From assembly GCA_029239975.1 (NCBI GenBank), contig JARBTX010000001.1, forward strand, positions 87,744-151,743: a DNA stretch of 64,000 nt, in the 5' to 3' direction. The notes beneath the pieces were generated by a model. The model did not search any database and was not told the origin of the DNA. It was given only the letters and a program-made list of their open reading frames with translations. Made by a program: the position numbers and the translations under genes. Below, in pieces: positions 1 to 9,591 of the stretch (position 1 is the first letter of the stretch; every line of letters starts with the position of its first letter). This DNA is from Anaerocolumna sp. (GTDB lineage: Bacteria; Bacillota; Clostridia; Lachnospirales; Lachnospiraceae).

Positions 1-59
1 GTTTCGTTAATAAACTCCACCCATTCATGTGTTTTTGTAAATAGTCTTACTTTCTTCAT
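1..59 (-). CDS. gcvH: Glycine cleavage system H protein, N-terminal fragment (runs off the window)
   Basis: The minus strand from 59 reads MKKVRLFTKTHEWVEFINE before leaving the window. The TKTHEWV segment is the conserved N-terminus of lipoyl carrier protein H, which shuttles the aminomethyl group between the P, T and L proteins of the glycine cleavage complex in the cytoplasm. An AGGAGAAAAG ribosome binding site lies just upstream (complement of 61-70). It follows gcvT on the same strand after about 400 bases of repeats, so it is probably part of the same glycine-induced unit. The lipoyl-lysine region is outside the window, so the call rests on about 19 residues plus context. Confidence 0.82.
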   Translation of the reverse strand, partial: MKKVRLFTKTHEWVEFINE

Positions 60-154
60 ACTTTTCTCCTTTTTTATCTATAATTTATTTATTCCTAAAA
101 ACATGATCCTGTTACACTCTTTTTATGAACATACGTATATATACTTATGTTCCG

Positions 155-370
155 ATATTGATTATCATAGGTTCTTTATATTTAAATCTCTTATTTAATT
201 ATTGGTGGTTCCTTATAATTAAATCTTTTATATGATTCTTCATGGTTCTTTATATTTATATCTTTTGTGGTGATTCTTCATGGTTCTATATATTTATATC
301 TTTTGTGGTGATTCTTCATGGTTCTTTTTATTTATATCTTTTGTGGTGATTAATCTATGTTCTTTTATTT
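155..370. repeat. Degenerate 38-bp tandem repeat between gcvT and gcvH
   Basis: Near-identical units begin at 234, 272, 310 and (partial) 348, an exact period of 38 bases. Each contains GATTCTTCATGGTTCT followed by an AT-rich stretch and TCTTTTGTGGT. Two more diverged units can be recognised from about 158. There are no unique spacers, so this is a tandem repeat and not a CRISPR array. It fills most of the 398-base gap (60-457), which holds no gene. Confidence 0.85.
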
Positions 371-457
371 ATTCCAAGACTTCTGTGTAGATTTTTAGTT
401 CTTATGTTATTCACTTATATTCCTATGTATTTATCAAAGTATTGAATGTTTTATGAA

Positions 458-1549
458 TTATTTATCTGATAATTTATAAAATGGCAACTTAGTAACTATT
501 GCACTAATTCTTTTACCACGTACTTCTACCTCTACCTCGGTACCTATTTCTGAATAACTACTATCAAGTAATGCCATTGCTACAGGTCTATCAAGAGTAG
601 GGCAAAATGTTCCGGAAGTAGTAACTCCAATTACTATATCATCATAATATACAGAGCAATGTTCTCTAGCAATTCCCCTTCCTGTTATATTAAGTCCTAC
701 TCGTTTTTTTGTGATATCTCCTTTTGATAGTAATCCTTTTTTCCCAATAAACTCTTCTTTATCCATTTTAACCGCAAAACTTAATCCCGTTTCTAGTGGT
801 GAAATTGTCTCATCCATTTCGTGTCCATATAATGGCATTGCAGCCTCTAGTCTTAGAGTATCTCTAGCACCAAGTCCACATGGAATTAAACCTTCATCCT
901 TACCGGCATTTAACAATTCCTTCCACAAGTTAGGTGCGAAGTCTGGTTCACAATAAATTTCATAACCATCTTCTCCGGTATAACCAGTCTTTGATATAAG
1001 GCAAGGTATTCCGGCAATGTTTCCCTTTTCGATAAAAGTATAATATTTTAAAGGAATACAATCTTCCTTCGTCAATTTCTTTAAAATTGTTAATGAATTA
1101 GGACCTTGTAAAGCAATTTGAGCGAAATTGTCTGAACTATCCACAAACAAGACTTCTCCAAACAAATGCTGTTTCATCCATGCAACGTCCTTTTCACGGT
1201 TGGAAGCATTCACCACGATCATGTATTTCTCACTATTTAATCGATAAACTAATAAATCATCTACAACACCACCTGTTTCATTACACATTGGACTATACTT
1301 TACTTGCCCATCAATCATTTTGCTACAATCGTTTGTTACTAACATCTGTACATTTTTTAGTGCATCAGGACCACTGATTATGACTTCTCCCATGTGTGAT
1401 ACATCAAAAAGACCAGCAGCATTTCTAACAGCCAAATGTTCTTTTATCACCCCTGTCTCGTATTGAACTGGTAATAAAAAACCAGCAAATGGTACAATTT
1501 TTCCCTTGTTTTGCACATGTAATTCATAGAGTGGAGTTTTCTTTTCCAT
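458..1549 (-). CDS. gcvT: Aminomethyltransferase, glycine cleavage T protein
   Basis: This 363-residue protein transfers the methylene group from aminomethyl-lipoyl-H protein to tetrahydrofolate, releasing ammonia. The N-terminus (TPLYELHVQNKGKIVPFAGF), the LFDVSHMGE segment, and GYTGEDGYEIY are GcvT signatures. The C-terminal barrel is complete and length matches the family. An in-frame ATG 18 bases further upstream exists, but the ATG at 1549 has a well-placed AGGGGA site and starts at the usual MEKKTPLY, so it is preferred. The gene lies downstream of a tandem glycine riboswitch and terminator, so expression should rise with glycine. gcvH follows on the same strand. Confidence 0.95.
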   Translation of the reverse strand: MEKKTPLYELHVQNKGKIVPFAGFLLPVQYETGVIKEHLAVRNAAGLFDVSHMGEVIISGPDALKNVQMLVTNDCSKMIDGQVKYSPMCNETGGVVDDLLVYRLNSEKYMIVVNASNREKDVAWMKQHLFGEVLFVDSSDNFAQIALQGPNSLTILKKLTKEDCIPLKYYTFIEKGNIAGIPCLISKTGYTGEDGYEIYCEPDFAPNLWKELLNAGKDEGLIPCGLGARDTLRLEAAMPLYGHEMDETISPLETGLSFAVKMDKEEFIGKKGLLSKGDITKKRVGLNITGRGIAREHCSVYYDDIVIGVTTSGTFCPTLDRPVAMALLDSSYSEIGTEVEVEVRGKRISAIVTKLPFYKLSDK

Positions 1550-1579
1550 ATAAATCCCCTTTCGCAATTAAATAAAAAT

Positions 1580-1674
1580 GATTCGAAAGTCAAAAGTCGT
1601 TAATATATTAAATTATGAATATATATACACCGATATTCATTCACGAATTAACTTCGACTTTTAACACTCGAATC
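1580..1674 (-). other. Long imperfect palindrome in the gcvT leader
   Basis: Between the riboswitch terminator and the gcvT start, the arms GATTCGA, AAAAGTCG and TTAAT (from 1580) pair in order with ATTAA, CGACTTTT and TCGAATC (to 1674), separated by small bulges. A further ATGAATAT/ATATTCAT hairpin sits in the middle. The region would form a roughly 95-nt extended hairpin in the read-through mRNA. It has no terminal U-run, so it is not an ordinary terminator. Function is unknown. Confidence 0.6.
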
Positions 1675-1693
1675 TTAAAAATAAAATTACATT

Positions 1694-1724
1694 AAAAAAA
1701 GACGTACTGATTACTCAATACGCC
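1694..1724 (-). terminator. Riboswitch-controlled intrinsic terminator
   Basis: On the minus strand the stem GGCGTA...TACGTC (with an inner TGA/TCA) at 1701-1724 is followed by seven U residues at 1694-1700. It begins right at the 3' closing helix of the second glycine aptamer, as expected for a transcriptional ON switch in which glycine binding prevents termination. Confidence 0.85.
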
Positions 1725-1900
1725 TCTGTTGATTTACCTGAAAGATTCTTCTGCCTAACTTAAAGTTAGACAGAGTTGCTTCGTCGGTGCTACATCGCTT
1801 TCCAGAGAATCGTCCAGAATTGGTCCTTTTGCCTGAGAGTTATCGCGAATCACCTTCGGCGCCAAACAAATATCATTTAGTCTCTCCCAATTCTTTCAAC
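1725..1900 (-). promoter_or_regulatory. Tandem glycine riboswitch upstream of gcvT
   Basis: The minus strand carries two glycine aptamers in series. The first runs from GGGAGAGACT through GGCGCCGAAGG to CTCTCAGGCAAAAGGAC. The second contains CACCGACGAAGCAAC, an extended variable hairpin, and TCTTTCAGGTAAA closing with CAGAG. Both conserved cores match the gcvT (RF00504-type) RNA. A terminator follows directly, so the predicted behaviour is activation of gcvT by glycine, with cooperative or dimer-like binding typical of tandem forms. Confidence 0.95.
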
Positions 1901-1914
1901 CGATTTATAATAAC

Positions 1915-1943
1915 ATTATAATATGTAAGATATTTACTGTCAA
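1915..1943 (-). promoter_or_regulatory. Consensus sigma-A promoter for the glycine riboswitch/gcvT transcript
   Basis: On the minus strand TTGACA (1938-1943) and TATAAT (1915-1920) are separated by exactly 17 bases. Transcription would start near 1908, just ahead of the first aptamer. Confidence 0.88.
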
Positions 1944-2056
1944 GATTTGCCATGCTTATTTTATCATAAATAAATAAACATTTTATAATTAAGTATCATT
2001 ATTTACTCCATGGTAATTATAGTAAATCTTTGTTTAATCAATTAATAAAAATTCAT

Positions 2057-2085
2057 TTGACAATATAAAAATAAATTGATATAAT
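2057..2085 (+). promoter_or_regulatory. Consensus sigma-A promoter for the ilvBN T-box transcript
   Basis: TTGACA at 2057-2062 and TATAAT at 2080-2085 have a 17-base spacer. The start would fall near 2092, shortly before the T-box stem I sequence. Confidence 0.88.
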
Positions 2086-2104
2086 TACAAAAATTATAAA
2101 TAAC

Positions 2105-2488
2105 CAAAAGCGATGATTAGGAGAAGTACATACTCACCTAAAGCACAGAGAGAAGATGGTTGGTGCGAATCTTCATGACGGGAGTAAAGTTTGAGAAAAA
2201 CAAACTTTGTTTGAGATTGAATAACTTAGTTTGCCAAAACAAACTTAGGCGTAAGCCTTGGAAGTAGCCTTTGAGCTGTGAACCGAACAATACTATTTAA
2301 GTAGACTTCACCGGAGTTTCCACCGTTAAAAGGAAAGCGGTATCAGATATGATGGATGCAATTTTATATTGTATATTATCCTTTATTATCCCGTACTGAT
2401 TAAGAGCAAAGAGTAATCTTTGAATTTAGGTGGTAACACGGACTATAATGTTCGCCCTAAGCTTTATATAAGCTTAGGGCGTTTTTTT
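2105..2488 (+). promoter_or_regulatory. T-box leader controlling ilvBN
   Basis: The leader contains the stem I distal motif (AGAGAGAAGATGGTTGGTGCG from about 2147), a stem III-like CCGG...CCGTTA segment (to 2328), the T-box AGGTGGTAACACGG (2428-2441) and the antiterminator/terminator switch. The TTTAGG next to the T-box can pair with CCCTAA, which otherwise forms the 5' arm of the terminator. Uncharged tRNA should stabilise the antiterminator. The target genes suggest a branched-chain amino-acid tRNA. I could not assign the specifier codon with confidence because the segment between stem I and stem III is long and has extra hairpins (2186-2262). Confidence 0.92.
2453..2488 (+). terminator. 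T-box intrinsic terminator
   Basis: CGCCCTAAGCTT pairs with AAGCTTAGGGCG around a short AT loop, followed by seven T residues (2482-2488). The 5' arm overlaps the antiterminator partner, making this the regulated terminator ahead of ilvB. Confidence 0.92.
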
Positions 2489-2509
2489 ATTACAGAAAGG
2501 AGCAATTAT

Positions 2510-4234
2510 ATGAAAGTAACAGGAACTAATTTATTTGTAAAAGCACTGAAAGAAGAAGGTGTAACTACATTATTTGGTTACCCAGGTGGATATGCCATTG
2601 ATTTATTTGATGAGTTGTATAAGCAAAATGACATTGAGTTAATCCTTCCAAGGCATGAACAAGGCTTAATTCATGCTGCTGATGGTTATGCTAGGTCAAC
2701 TGGTAAAGTTGGTGTTTGTCTAGTAACAAGTGGCCCTGGAGCAACAAATTTAGTAACAGGAATCGCAACTGCTAATTATGATAGTGTTCCTTTAGTTTGT
2801 TTTACTGGGCAAGTTCCTACACATCTAATCGGAAATGATGCATTTCAAGAAGTTGACATCATTGGCATCACTAGAAGTATCTGTAAATATGGTGTGACCG
2901 TACGCCATAGAGAAGATTTAGGTCGTATTATCAAAGAAGCATTTTATATAGCAAGTACAGGTAAACCTGGCCCAGTTATTGTAGATCTCCCGAAAGATGT
3001 CATACTTGATTTAGGTAGTGATACTTATCCAAAAGAAGTTAATATTAGAAGCTATAAACCAAGTTTTAAAGCGCATATTGGACAATTAAGAAAAGCACTT
3101 GATATGCTTCACGAAGCAAAGAAACCATTGTTCCTTATTGGTGGTGGCGTAACTATTTCTCGTGCTACTACTGCGTTTACGAAACTAGCTGAGATAACAA
3201 ATGTACCAGTTGTTACAACCATTATGGGTAAAGGTTCTATAGATACAAAACATCCCCTTTTTATTGGAAATATAGGTATGCATGGCTGTTATGCAGGTAA
3301 TAAGGCAATTAGTGAGTGTGATTTACTCTTTTCCATCGGTACTAGGTTTAATGACAGAATCACTGGAAAGCTTGGTGAATTTGCTCCCAATGCAAAAATT
3401 GTTCATATCGATATTGATTCTGCTTCTATCTCAAAAAACATCGTAGTAGATGTACCAATTGTAGCAGATGCAAAAAACGCGATTGAAAGTATGATTCAGG
3501 AAGCGCATTCATGTAAAATAACATCCTGGTTAGAACAGATACAATTATGGAAAAATGAATATCCAATTGGTATGACTCAGACAGATGGAATTACACCAGA
3601 GAAAATAATTGATAAAATTAACGATTTATTTCCATCATCCATAGTTGTAACTGATGTTGGTCAACATCAAATGTGGACCACTCAATTTCTTGACTTAAAT
3701 GAGCAAAAACAGCTATTAACATCTGGTGGACTAGGAACCATGGGATTTGGATTCCCTGCTGCTATTGGAGCTCAACTTGGTAATCCAGATAGAAAGGTAA
3801 TTTGTATCTCAGGGGATGGTGGAATGCAGATGAACATTCAAGAAATGGCAACAGCAGTAGCTAATGAATTGCCTTTAATCTTGTGTATCTTTAATAATAG
3901 TTGTTTAGGAATGGTACGCCAATGGCAAAAACTTTTCTTTGGTAAACGTTACTCTTCTACTTGTTTAAGATCTAGGAAAAATTGTAGCAAGCATTGTGGT
4001 GGAGCAAACAATGGTTGTCCAGCTTACTCACCAGATTTTATAAAACTTGCAGAAAGTTATGGGGCCTTTGGAATTCGTGTAGAAAAGGAAGAAGATATTG
4101 AATTAGCTTTTAATAATGCAATGAAAAATGAAAAAGCTCCAACAATAATTGAATTTATGATAGATAGTGAAGAACTAGTACTTCCTATGGTTCAAGGTGG
4201 TAAACCGTTAAGCGAGATGATTTTAGAATGTTAA
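2510..4234 (+). CDS. ilvB: Acetolactate synthase large (catalytic) subunit with Cys-rich insert
   Basis: This 574-residue ThDP enzyme condenses two pyruvates to acetolactate, or pyruvate with 2-ketobutyrate, as the first step of valine, leucine and isoleucine synthesis. The N-terminal ThDP module has FGYPGGYAIDLFDEL with the catalytic Glu region RHEQGLIHAADGYAR. The C-terminal module has GDGGMQMNIQE and NNSCLGMVRQWQ. The long open frame extends into the T-box, but the true start is the ATG at 2510 behind GAAAGGAGC. After KRYSST the protein carries an insert of about 20 residues with Cys485, Cys492, Cys496 and Cys503, absent from textbook AHAS such as the E. coli enzymes. The regulatory subunit ilvN follows 43 bases later. 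Confidence 0.95.
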   Translation: MKVTGTNLFVKALKEEGVTTLFGYPGGYAIDLFDELYKQNDIELILPRHEQGLIHAADGYARSTGKVGVCLVTSGPGATNLVTGIATANYDSVPLVCFTGQVPTHLIGNDAFQEVDIIGITRSICKYGVTVRHREDLGRIIKEAFYIASTGKPGPVIVDLPKDVILDLGSDTYPKEVNIRSYKPSFKAHIGQLRKALDMLHEAKKPLFLIGGGVTISRATTAFTKLAEITNVPVVTTIMGKGSIDTKHPLFIGNIGMHGCYAGNKAISECDLLFSIGTRFNDRITGKLGEFAPNAKIVHIDIDSASISKNIVVDVPIVADAKNAIESMIQEAHSCKITSWLEQIQLWKNEYPIGMTQTDGITPEKIIDKINDLFPSSIVVTDVGQHQMWTTQFLDLNEQKQLLTSGGLGTMGFGFPAAIGAQLGNPDRKVICISGDGGMQMNIQEMATAVANELPLILCIFNNSCLGMVRQWQKLFFGKRYSSTCLRSRKNCSKHCGGANNGCPAYSPDFIKLAESYGAFGIRVEKEEDIELAFNNAMKNEKAPTIIEFMIDSEELVLPMVQGGKPLSEMILEC

Positions 4235-4277
4235 CAATAAACTAAACTATATGTAATAAGAAAGGAATTAGATTACT

Positions 4278-4775
4278 ATGAAAAAAAGATGGATTTCATT
4301 ATATGTGGAAAATGACGTAGGTGTTTTAGCCAAAATATCTGGTCTTTTCTCTGGTAAATCATATAACTTAGAAAGTTTAACTGTTGGTACTACGGAAGAC
4401 TCAACCATATCTAGAATGACAATTGGGCTTAAAAGTGATGATGTTACTTTTGAGCAAATCAAAAAACAATTAAATCGTCTTGTTGAAGTAATAAAGGTTA
4501 TTGATATTACCAATATCCCAACTCATATGAAAGAGATATTATTTATTAAGATAAAAAATTGTTCCAAAGAAGATAAAACCGAATTATTTCAACTTGCAAA
4601 TGTATTTAAAGCGTCCATAACAGATTATGGATTTGATTCCATATTATTAGAATGTGTTCAAACTGAAACCAAAAATGATGATATTATAAAGTTAATTACA
4701 AGTCAGTACAAACAGGTGGAAGTTGTACGTGGCGGAAGTGTAGCAATTGAATCTATAAGTATGTCAGATCGTTGA
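4278..4775 (+). CDS. ilvN: Acetolactate synthase small (regulatory) subunit
   Basis: The 165-residue protein begins with an ACT domain (WISLYVENDVGVLAKISGLF, then GKSYNLESLTVG) followed by the C-terminal AHAS regulatory domain. It binds branched-chain amino acids, normally valine, and confers feedback inhibition and full activity on IlvB. The start has an AAAGGAA site. It is co-transcribed with ilvB under the T-box. Length is typical for the family. Confidence 0.95.
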   Translation: MKKRWISLYVENDVGVLAKISGLFSGKSYNLESLTVGTTEDSTISRMTIGLKSDDVTFEQIKKQLNRLVEVIKVIDITNIPTHMKEILFIKIKNCSKEDKTELFQLANVFKASITDYGFDSILLECVQTETKNDDIIKLITSQYKQVEVVRGGSVAIESISMSDR

Positions 4776-4830
4776 TTTGTTATTTTCCTATTATAGGTAA
4801 TTACCTAACTATATAGTTTATTAAAATGAT

Positions 4831-4904
4831 TATACAATATGAACGTGTTTTGCTTCAATTACCCTAAGGGGGCAAGATTCAACTAAACACGTACATATTG
4901 TATA
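4831..4904. repeat. Long inverted repeat between convergent ilvN and the YkgJ-like gene
   Basis: Twenty-base arms at 4831-4850 and 4885-4904 are complementary with one mismatch and enclose a 34-base loop holding a small CCCTAAGGG palindrome. There is no T-run beside either arm, so it is an atypical terminator at best. It lies between two convergent genes; the rest of the 264-base gap shows nothing else. Confidence 0.7.
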
Positions 4905-5039
4905 TTAATAAGGGACATCATTGATGTTTCACAATCACCTAATTGTACTTAATTTCCAAAAAGAGAATTGTATACTACCATTCACTGCTTTGAAAAATCT
5001 ACCTAATGGATATTTCATTAATTTGATAACCTATTAAAC

Positions 5040-5705
5040 TTAAACTACGGATGCTATAATGCTTTTTGCCTCATTTAAACGTTCATGAAACTGTGTGTAA
5101 AAATCTAGATTATAATTGTATGGTTTTAAAAAGAAAGTTCCTAATGCATACATATTAATATCTTTTGCTCTATCTGGAACTTGCTTGATTTTATCTTGGA
5201 TACTAATTAAAAAATAGTGCCAAGCTATAATAAATTGCTCATTTTCTTTTATATCTGATGTATCTATCCACTTACGTACTTTTACTTTCGTTTTATTGGA
5301 CTTTTTACATTCATGAACTTGTAAGAAATATTTAAAAGATTCATTCTCGTAATATCTTCCTAACGGAAATAATCTGCAAATTCCAGGTCTAAACTTATGG
5401 ATACTGCATCTACCTTCCTGATTAAGAAAGGAACATCTTTCTTCCGAGCCTGACATCTTTAGATTAGGAAGTATAATTCCATCTACCACGTTAAGTTCAA
5501 TCCTATCTTTTAACAATTCTTCCATGGATTTATTAAGATTTTTTATTAATTTATATATATCAAGCGGATCCAAAACTATAGAATTACCCATTCCTTGACA
5601 ACATGAAAAACATCCTTCACAACCATTACAATCTGCTTTAACCAAATCATTTAATTCATATAATTTACCATCTGAAATTTCTTCTAGGCTTATATTTCTT
5701 ATCAT
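5040..5705 (-). CDS. YkgJ-family cysteine-cluster protein
   Basis: The 221-residue protein has the metal-binding Cys pattern of the YkgJ/CxxCxxCC family: CNGCEGCFSCC near residue 27, then CSFLNQEGRCSIHKFRPGICRLFP. Members bind iron or zinc ions or an Fe-S cluster; the biochemical role of this one is unknown. The ATG at 5705 is chosen because GAGAGGAT is well placed before it; an upstream ATG at 5729 has no such site. It stands alone, converging on ilvN and separated from gdhA by a strong palindromic terminator. Confidence 0.8.
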   Translation of the reverse strand: MIRNISLEEISDGKLYELNDLVKADCNGCEGCFSCCQGMGNSIVLDPLDIYKLIKNLNKSMEELLKDRIELNVVDGIILPNLKMSGSEERCSFLNQEGRCSIHKFRPGICRLFPLGRYYENESFKYFLQVHECKKSNKTKVKVRKWIDTSDIKENEQFIIAWHYFLISIQDKIKQVPDRAKDINMYALGTFFLKPYNYNLDFYTQFHERLNEAKSIIASVV

Positions 5706-5838
5706 ACTAAGATCCTCTCTTTGTAACATACCAATTAGAATTACTCCTATTTAATCACAGATGTCATTATATATCATCAAGAATAAAAATACTACTATAT
5801 TTAGTCTTAAGTTAGATCTCAAGTTTATGATATAATCA

Positions 5839-5878
5839 AAAAAAGTTTTACGTTGTTAACACAACGTAAAACTTTTTT
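5839..5878. terminator. Bidirectional intrinsic terminator downstream of gdhA
   Basis: A near-perfect palindrome, AAAAAGTTTTACGTTGTT with its complement, is flanked by A-runs on one side and T-runs on the other. In the minus direction it would end gdhA transcripts with a U-tract. Confidence 0.8.
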
Positions 5879-5971
5879 ATATAGTCAACTGGCATAGGAT
5901 TTTTTAAATTATACTCCCCTGTATAAAACCTAATGAAACCAGTCTTTTTAATTTTATGAAAAAAATGTTTT

Positions 5972-7330
<1,359 letters not shown>

Positions 7331-7355
7331 TTATTAACAAAAATAAATCTTAGCA

Positions 7356-7391
7356 CAAAAAAAGGGCGTAATTTTAAACGCAATTACCCCT
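7356..7391 (-). terminator. Terminator-like hairpin in the gdhA leader
   Basis: On the minus strand GGGGTAATT pairs with AATTACGCCC (one bulged G) and is followed by seven T residues. It could end transcripts of the upstream amidase gene. It also lies downstream of the apparent gdhA promoter, so any gdhA transcript from there must read through it. Confidence 0.75.
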
Positions 7392-7409
7392 TTGTCTTTG
7401 CTCATTTTA

Positions 7410-7437
7410 ATTATAACACTTTACTGCGGAAAAGCAA
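7410..7437 (-). promoter_or_regulatory. Probable gdhA promoter
   Basis: On the minus strand TTGCTT (7432-7437) and TATAAT (7410-7415) are spaced by 16 bases. The predicted start, near 7403, is about a dozen bases before the terminator-like hairpin. Confidence 0.7.
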
Positions 7438-7482
7438 GGAAATTTTATGAATAATTATCCAATTGATTTTATATACATTAAT

Positions 7483-8631
7483 TTATTCACGAACAATTAA
7501 CGTATCGAAACCTTGTAACTTTAAGGCTCTTTCTATCTCTTGCGCACGTTCAATAGATGGTAGACGCCCTACTTGCACAGCATATAATTCTCCTTGTGGA
7601 ACTACATCAACAGTATATCCAAGCCTAGACATATAATACTGTAAATTAGTAGCATTAGATGGAGTACGGAATAAACCAACTTGAATTCGATAAACTGGGC
7701 TATCATTCGCTGGCATCGGTTGCGTTGGACGCATCGGTTGCGTCGGCTGCATCGGTTGCGCTGGCTGCATCGGTTGCGTCGGTTCCATCGGTTGAGTTGG
7801 CTCCATCGGTTGAGTTGGCTCCATCGGTTGAGTTGGCCTCATCGGCTGTGTTGGCTGCATCGGCTGTGTTGGCTGCATCGGCTGTGTCGGCTGCATCGGT
7901 TGAGTTGGTCTCATCGGTTGAGTTGGTCTCATCGGTTGCGCCGGTTGTGTCGGCTGCATCGGTTGAGTTGGTCTCATCGGTTGTGTAGGTCTCATCGGTT
8001 GCGCCGGTTGTGTTGGCTGCATTGGTTGTGTTGGTTGCATCGGCTGTGTTGGCTGCATCGGTTGTGCTTGCCTCATCGGTTGAGTTGGCATCGTTCCTTC
8101 AGTTTCAAAGCCATCTGATATACCAGAAGCTATTTCATAAGCTATATCGGTAAATCTTTCATCAAATAGAACATTATCTTCGTCAGAGTTAATAAAACCT
8201 ACTTCAATCAATATCGCCGGGCTATCTGTTCTTCGAAGTACTGCTAACTGATTTCTAATATCAATACCTAAATTCGTAAAACCAAGACTTTCTAATCTTT
8301 CATTCACATTTTCAGCAATTTCTTGTTTTAATCCACCTTCATCGTAAATGAGTGTTTGAACACCATTATATTCATTGGGTGTTGGACCCGAATTTCTATG
8401 AATTGAAACAAATAAGTCCGCATCCTCTGCATTAGCAATCTGAGCTCTTTCTACAGGTGATAAATATACATCATCAACTCTTGTAAAAATCACATCAAAT
8501 CCGTTATAAGCTAAAACTTCACCAATTGCTAAGGTTAAGTCCAAATTATCATCTTTCTCAAGACGTCCTTCATAAATAGCACCATTATCATATCCACCGT
8601 GACCTGCATCTAAAACAATTGTATAAGCCAT
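7483..8631 (-). CDS. N-acetylmuramoyl-L-alanine amidase with Pro/Met/Gln repeat linker and SPOR domain
   Basis: The 382-residue protein hydrolyses the amide bond between MurNAc and the stem peptide. Residues 1-175 are an Amidase_3 domain with zinc-ligand motifs DAGHGG and SIHRN and the catalytic EVGF glutamate. Residues about 180-305 are a low-complexity linker of [18 protein letters not shown] hexapeptides. The last 70 residues ([16 protein letters not shown] onwards) form a SPOR domain, which binds denuded glycan. There is no signal peptide, as in Bacillus CwlC, a mother-cell lysis amidase, so a sporulation role is plausible but inferred. It stands alone between the GNAT gene and gdhA. Confidence 0.9.
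   Translation of the reverse strand: MAYTIVLDAGHGGYDNGAIYEGRLEKDDNLDLTLAIGEVLAYNGFDVIFTRVDDVYLSPVERAQIANAEDADLFVSIHRNSGPTPNEYNGVQTLIYDEGGLKQEIAENVNERLESLGFTNLGIDIRNQLAVLRRTDSPAILIEVGFINSDEDNVLFDERFTDIAYEIASGISDGFETEGTMPTQPMRQAQPMQPTQPMQPTQPMQPTQPAQPMRPTQPMRPTQPMQPTQPAQPMRPTQPMRPTQPMQPTQPMQPTQPMQPTQPMRPTQPMEPTQPMEPTQPMEPTQPMQPAQPMQPTQPMRPTQPMPANDSPVYRIQVGLFRTPSNATNLQYYMSRLGYTVDVVPQGELYAVQVGRLPSIERAQEIERALKLQGFDTLIVRE
7711..8091 (-). repeat. Coding 18-bp repeat array of the amidase linker
   Basis: About twenty copies of an 18-base unit (CATCGGTTGNGTTGGC-like on the plus strand) encode the hexapeptide P-M-(Q/R/E)-P-T-Q and its A-Q-P-M variants. Synonymous differences are limited, suggesting recent expansion by slippage. 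Long opposite-strand open frames here are by-products of the repeat. Confidence 0.9.
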
Positions 8632-8687
8632 TTTGTCCTCAACTACAAATCTATTTATGCTATAATATGCTTGAGAAATTATAACGG

Positions 8688-9569
8688 TTACCTTTCATCT
8701 AAAATATAATAGTCATATTGGGTCTTTATTTGAAATCCAGATTTTATATATAAAGAAAAAGCTTTTTTATTATCACTTCCTACATGTAGTGTAATATATT
8801 TAAAACCTTTTTCCTTTAATTCATTAATAATTATAGTTAATGCCAATTTACCGTAACCTTTACCTTGATATTTAGGTACTATACCAAAACCGAATATAAA
8901 TGCATTATTATCCTGGACGTTCATGTTGCAGATTCCAATAAATTCATTGTGATTATATATAGAGATACTAAAGCAATCTTTGGATTCAATTACATAGTTT
9001 AATAAGTCGTATTCTTCATCAATAGTCGTATGAAATATATTAGCACAAATCTTTGCTATTTTATTTAAATCAGATTCATTTGTGTTTTTTGTCTGGATTG
9101 ATGAATTTTCTATGAATTTATAGTTTTGTCTTGACTCGTTTTCTAAATTTAAATCAAGACATAATAAGTACTCTGATTTGCGATATATTGCCCCAATATG
9201 ATTGATGCTTTGTAATCCATCTTTGCTAGATGGTTCATTTACTATATAAATATCATTTATTTGATATTGTTCTAATTCCTCTTTCGCAAGGTTTAATAAT
9301 AATTTAAAATAACCCTTATGTCTCTCTTGTGGTAATGTATAAGCTGAAATCTCTGCTTCTTTTTCTGTTGGTTGATCGATTGTTAATACACTTACAAGTT
9401 TATTATTGAAATAAAGAAGAAAGAAGCAGTCTAGTTCATAAGTATAATTATTTTCATTGGATAGGTATAATGTTCTTTCTAATCCGTCCACTCTTAGACA
9501 TTCTTGAACTAATTCCCTAACATCAGACTGATATTTTTCATCTAGTTTATTACATTTTATAACATCCAT
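8688..9569 (-). CDS. GNAT-family N-acetyltransferase, double domain
   Basis: This 293-residue protein contains two GNAT folds. The C-terminal one is clear: [19 protein letters not shown] is the acetyl-CoA binding motif A (Q/RxxGxG/A), followed by [18 protein letters not shown]. The N-terminal half has a weaker copy around [21 protein letters not shown]. The substrate cannot be told from sequence. The start has a GAAAGAGGT site. It lies 23 bases downstream of a small lipoprotein gene on the same strand, so the two may be co-transcribed. Confidence 0.85.
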   Translation of the reverse strand: MDVIKCNKLDEKYQSDVRELVQECLRVDGLERTLYLSNENNYTYELDCFFLLYFNNKLVSVLTIDQPTEKEAEISAYTLPQERHKGYFKLLLNLAKEELEQYQINDIYIVNEPSSKDGLQSINHIGAIYRKSEYLLCLDLNLENESRQNYKFIENSSIQTKNTNESDLNKIAKICANIFHTTIDEEYDLLNYVIESKDCFSISIYNHNEFIGICNMNVQDNNAFIFGFGIVPKYQGKGYGKLALTIIINELKEKGFKYITLHVGSDNKKAFSLYIKSGFQIKTQYDYYILDER

Positions 9570-9591
9570 AACTACCTCTTTCTAGTAATTA

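Noticed and set aside
155..370. Regular repeats resembling a CRISPR array
   Set aside because: The 38-base units are adjacent without unique spacers and there are no cas genes in the window.
2420..2509. Extended N-terminus of IlvB through the T-box
   Set aside because: These codons cover the T-box and terminator; the ATG at 2510 has the ribosome binding site and matches family starts.
7659..8118. Long plus-strand open frames across the amidase linker
   Set aside because: They are opposite-strand reflections of the PMQPTQ repeat and have no start context; the minus-strand protein has clear amidase and SPOR domains at its ends.
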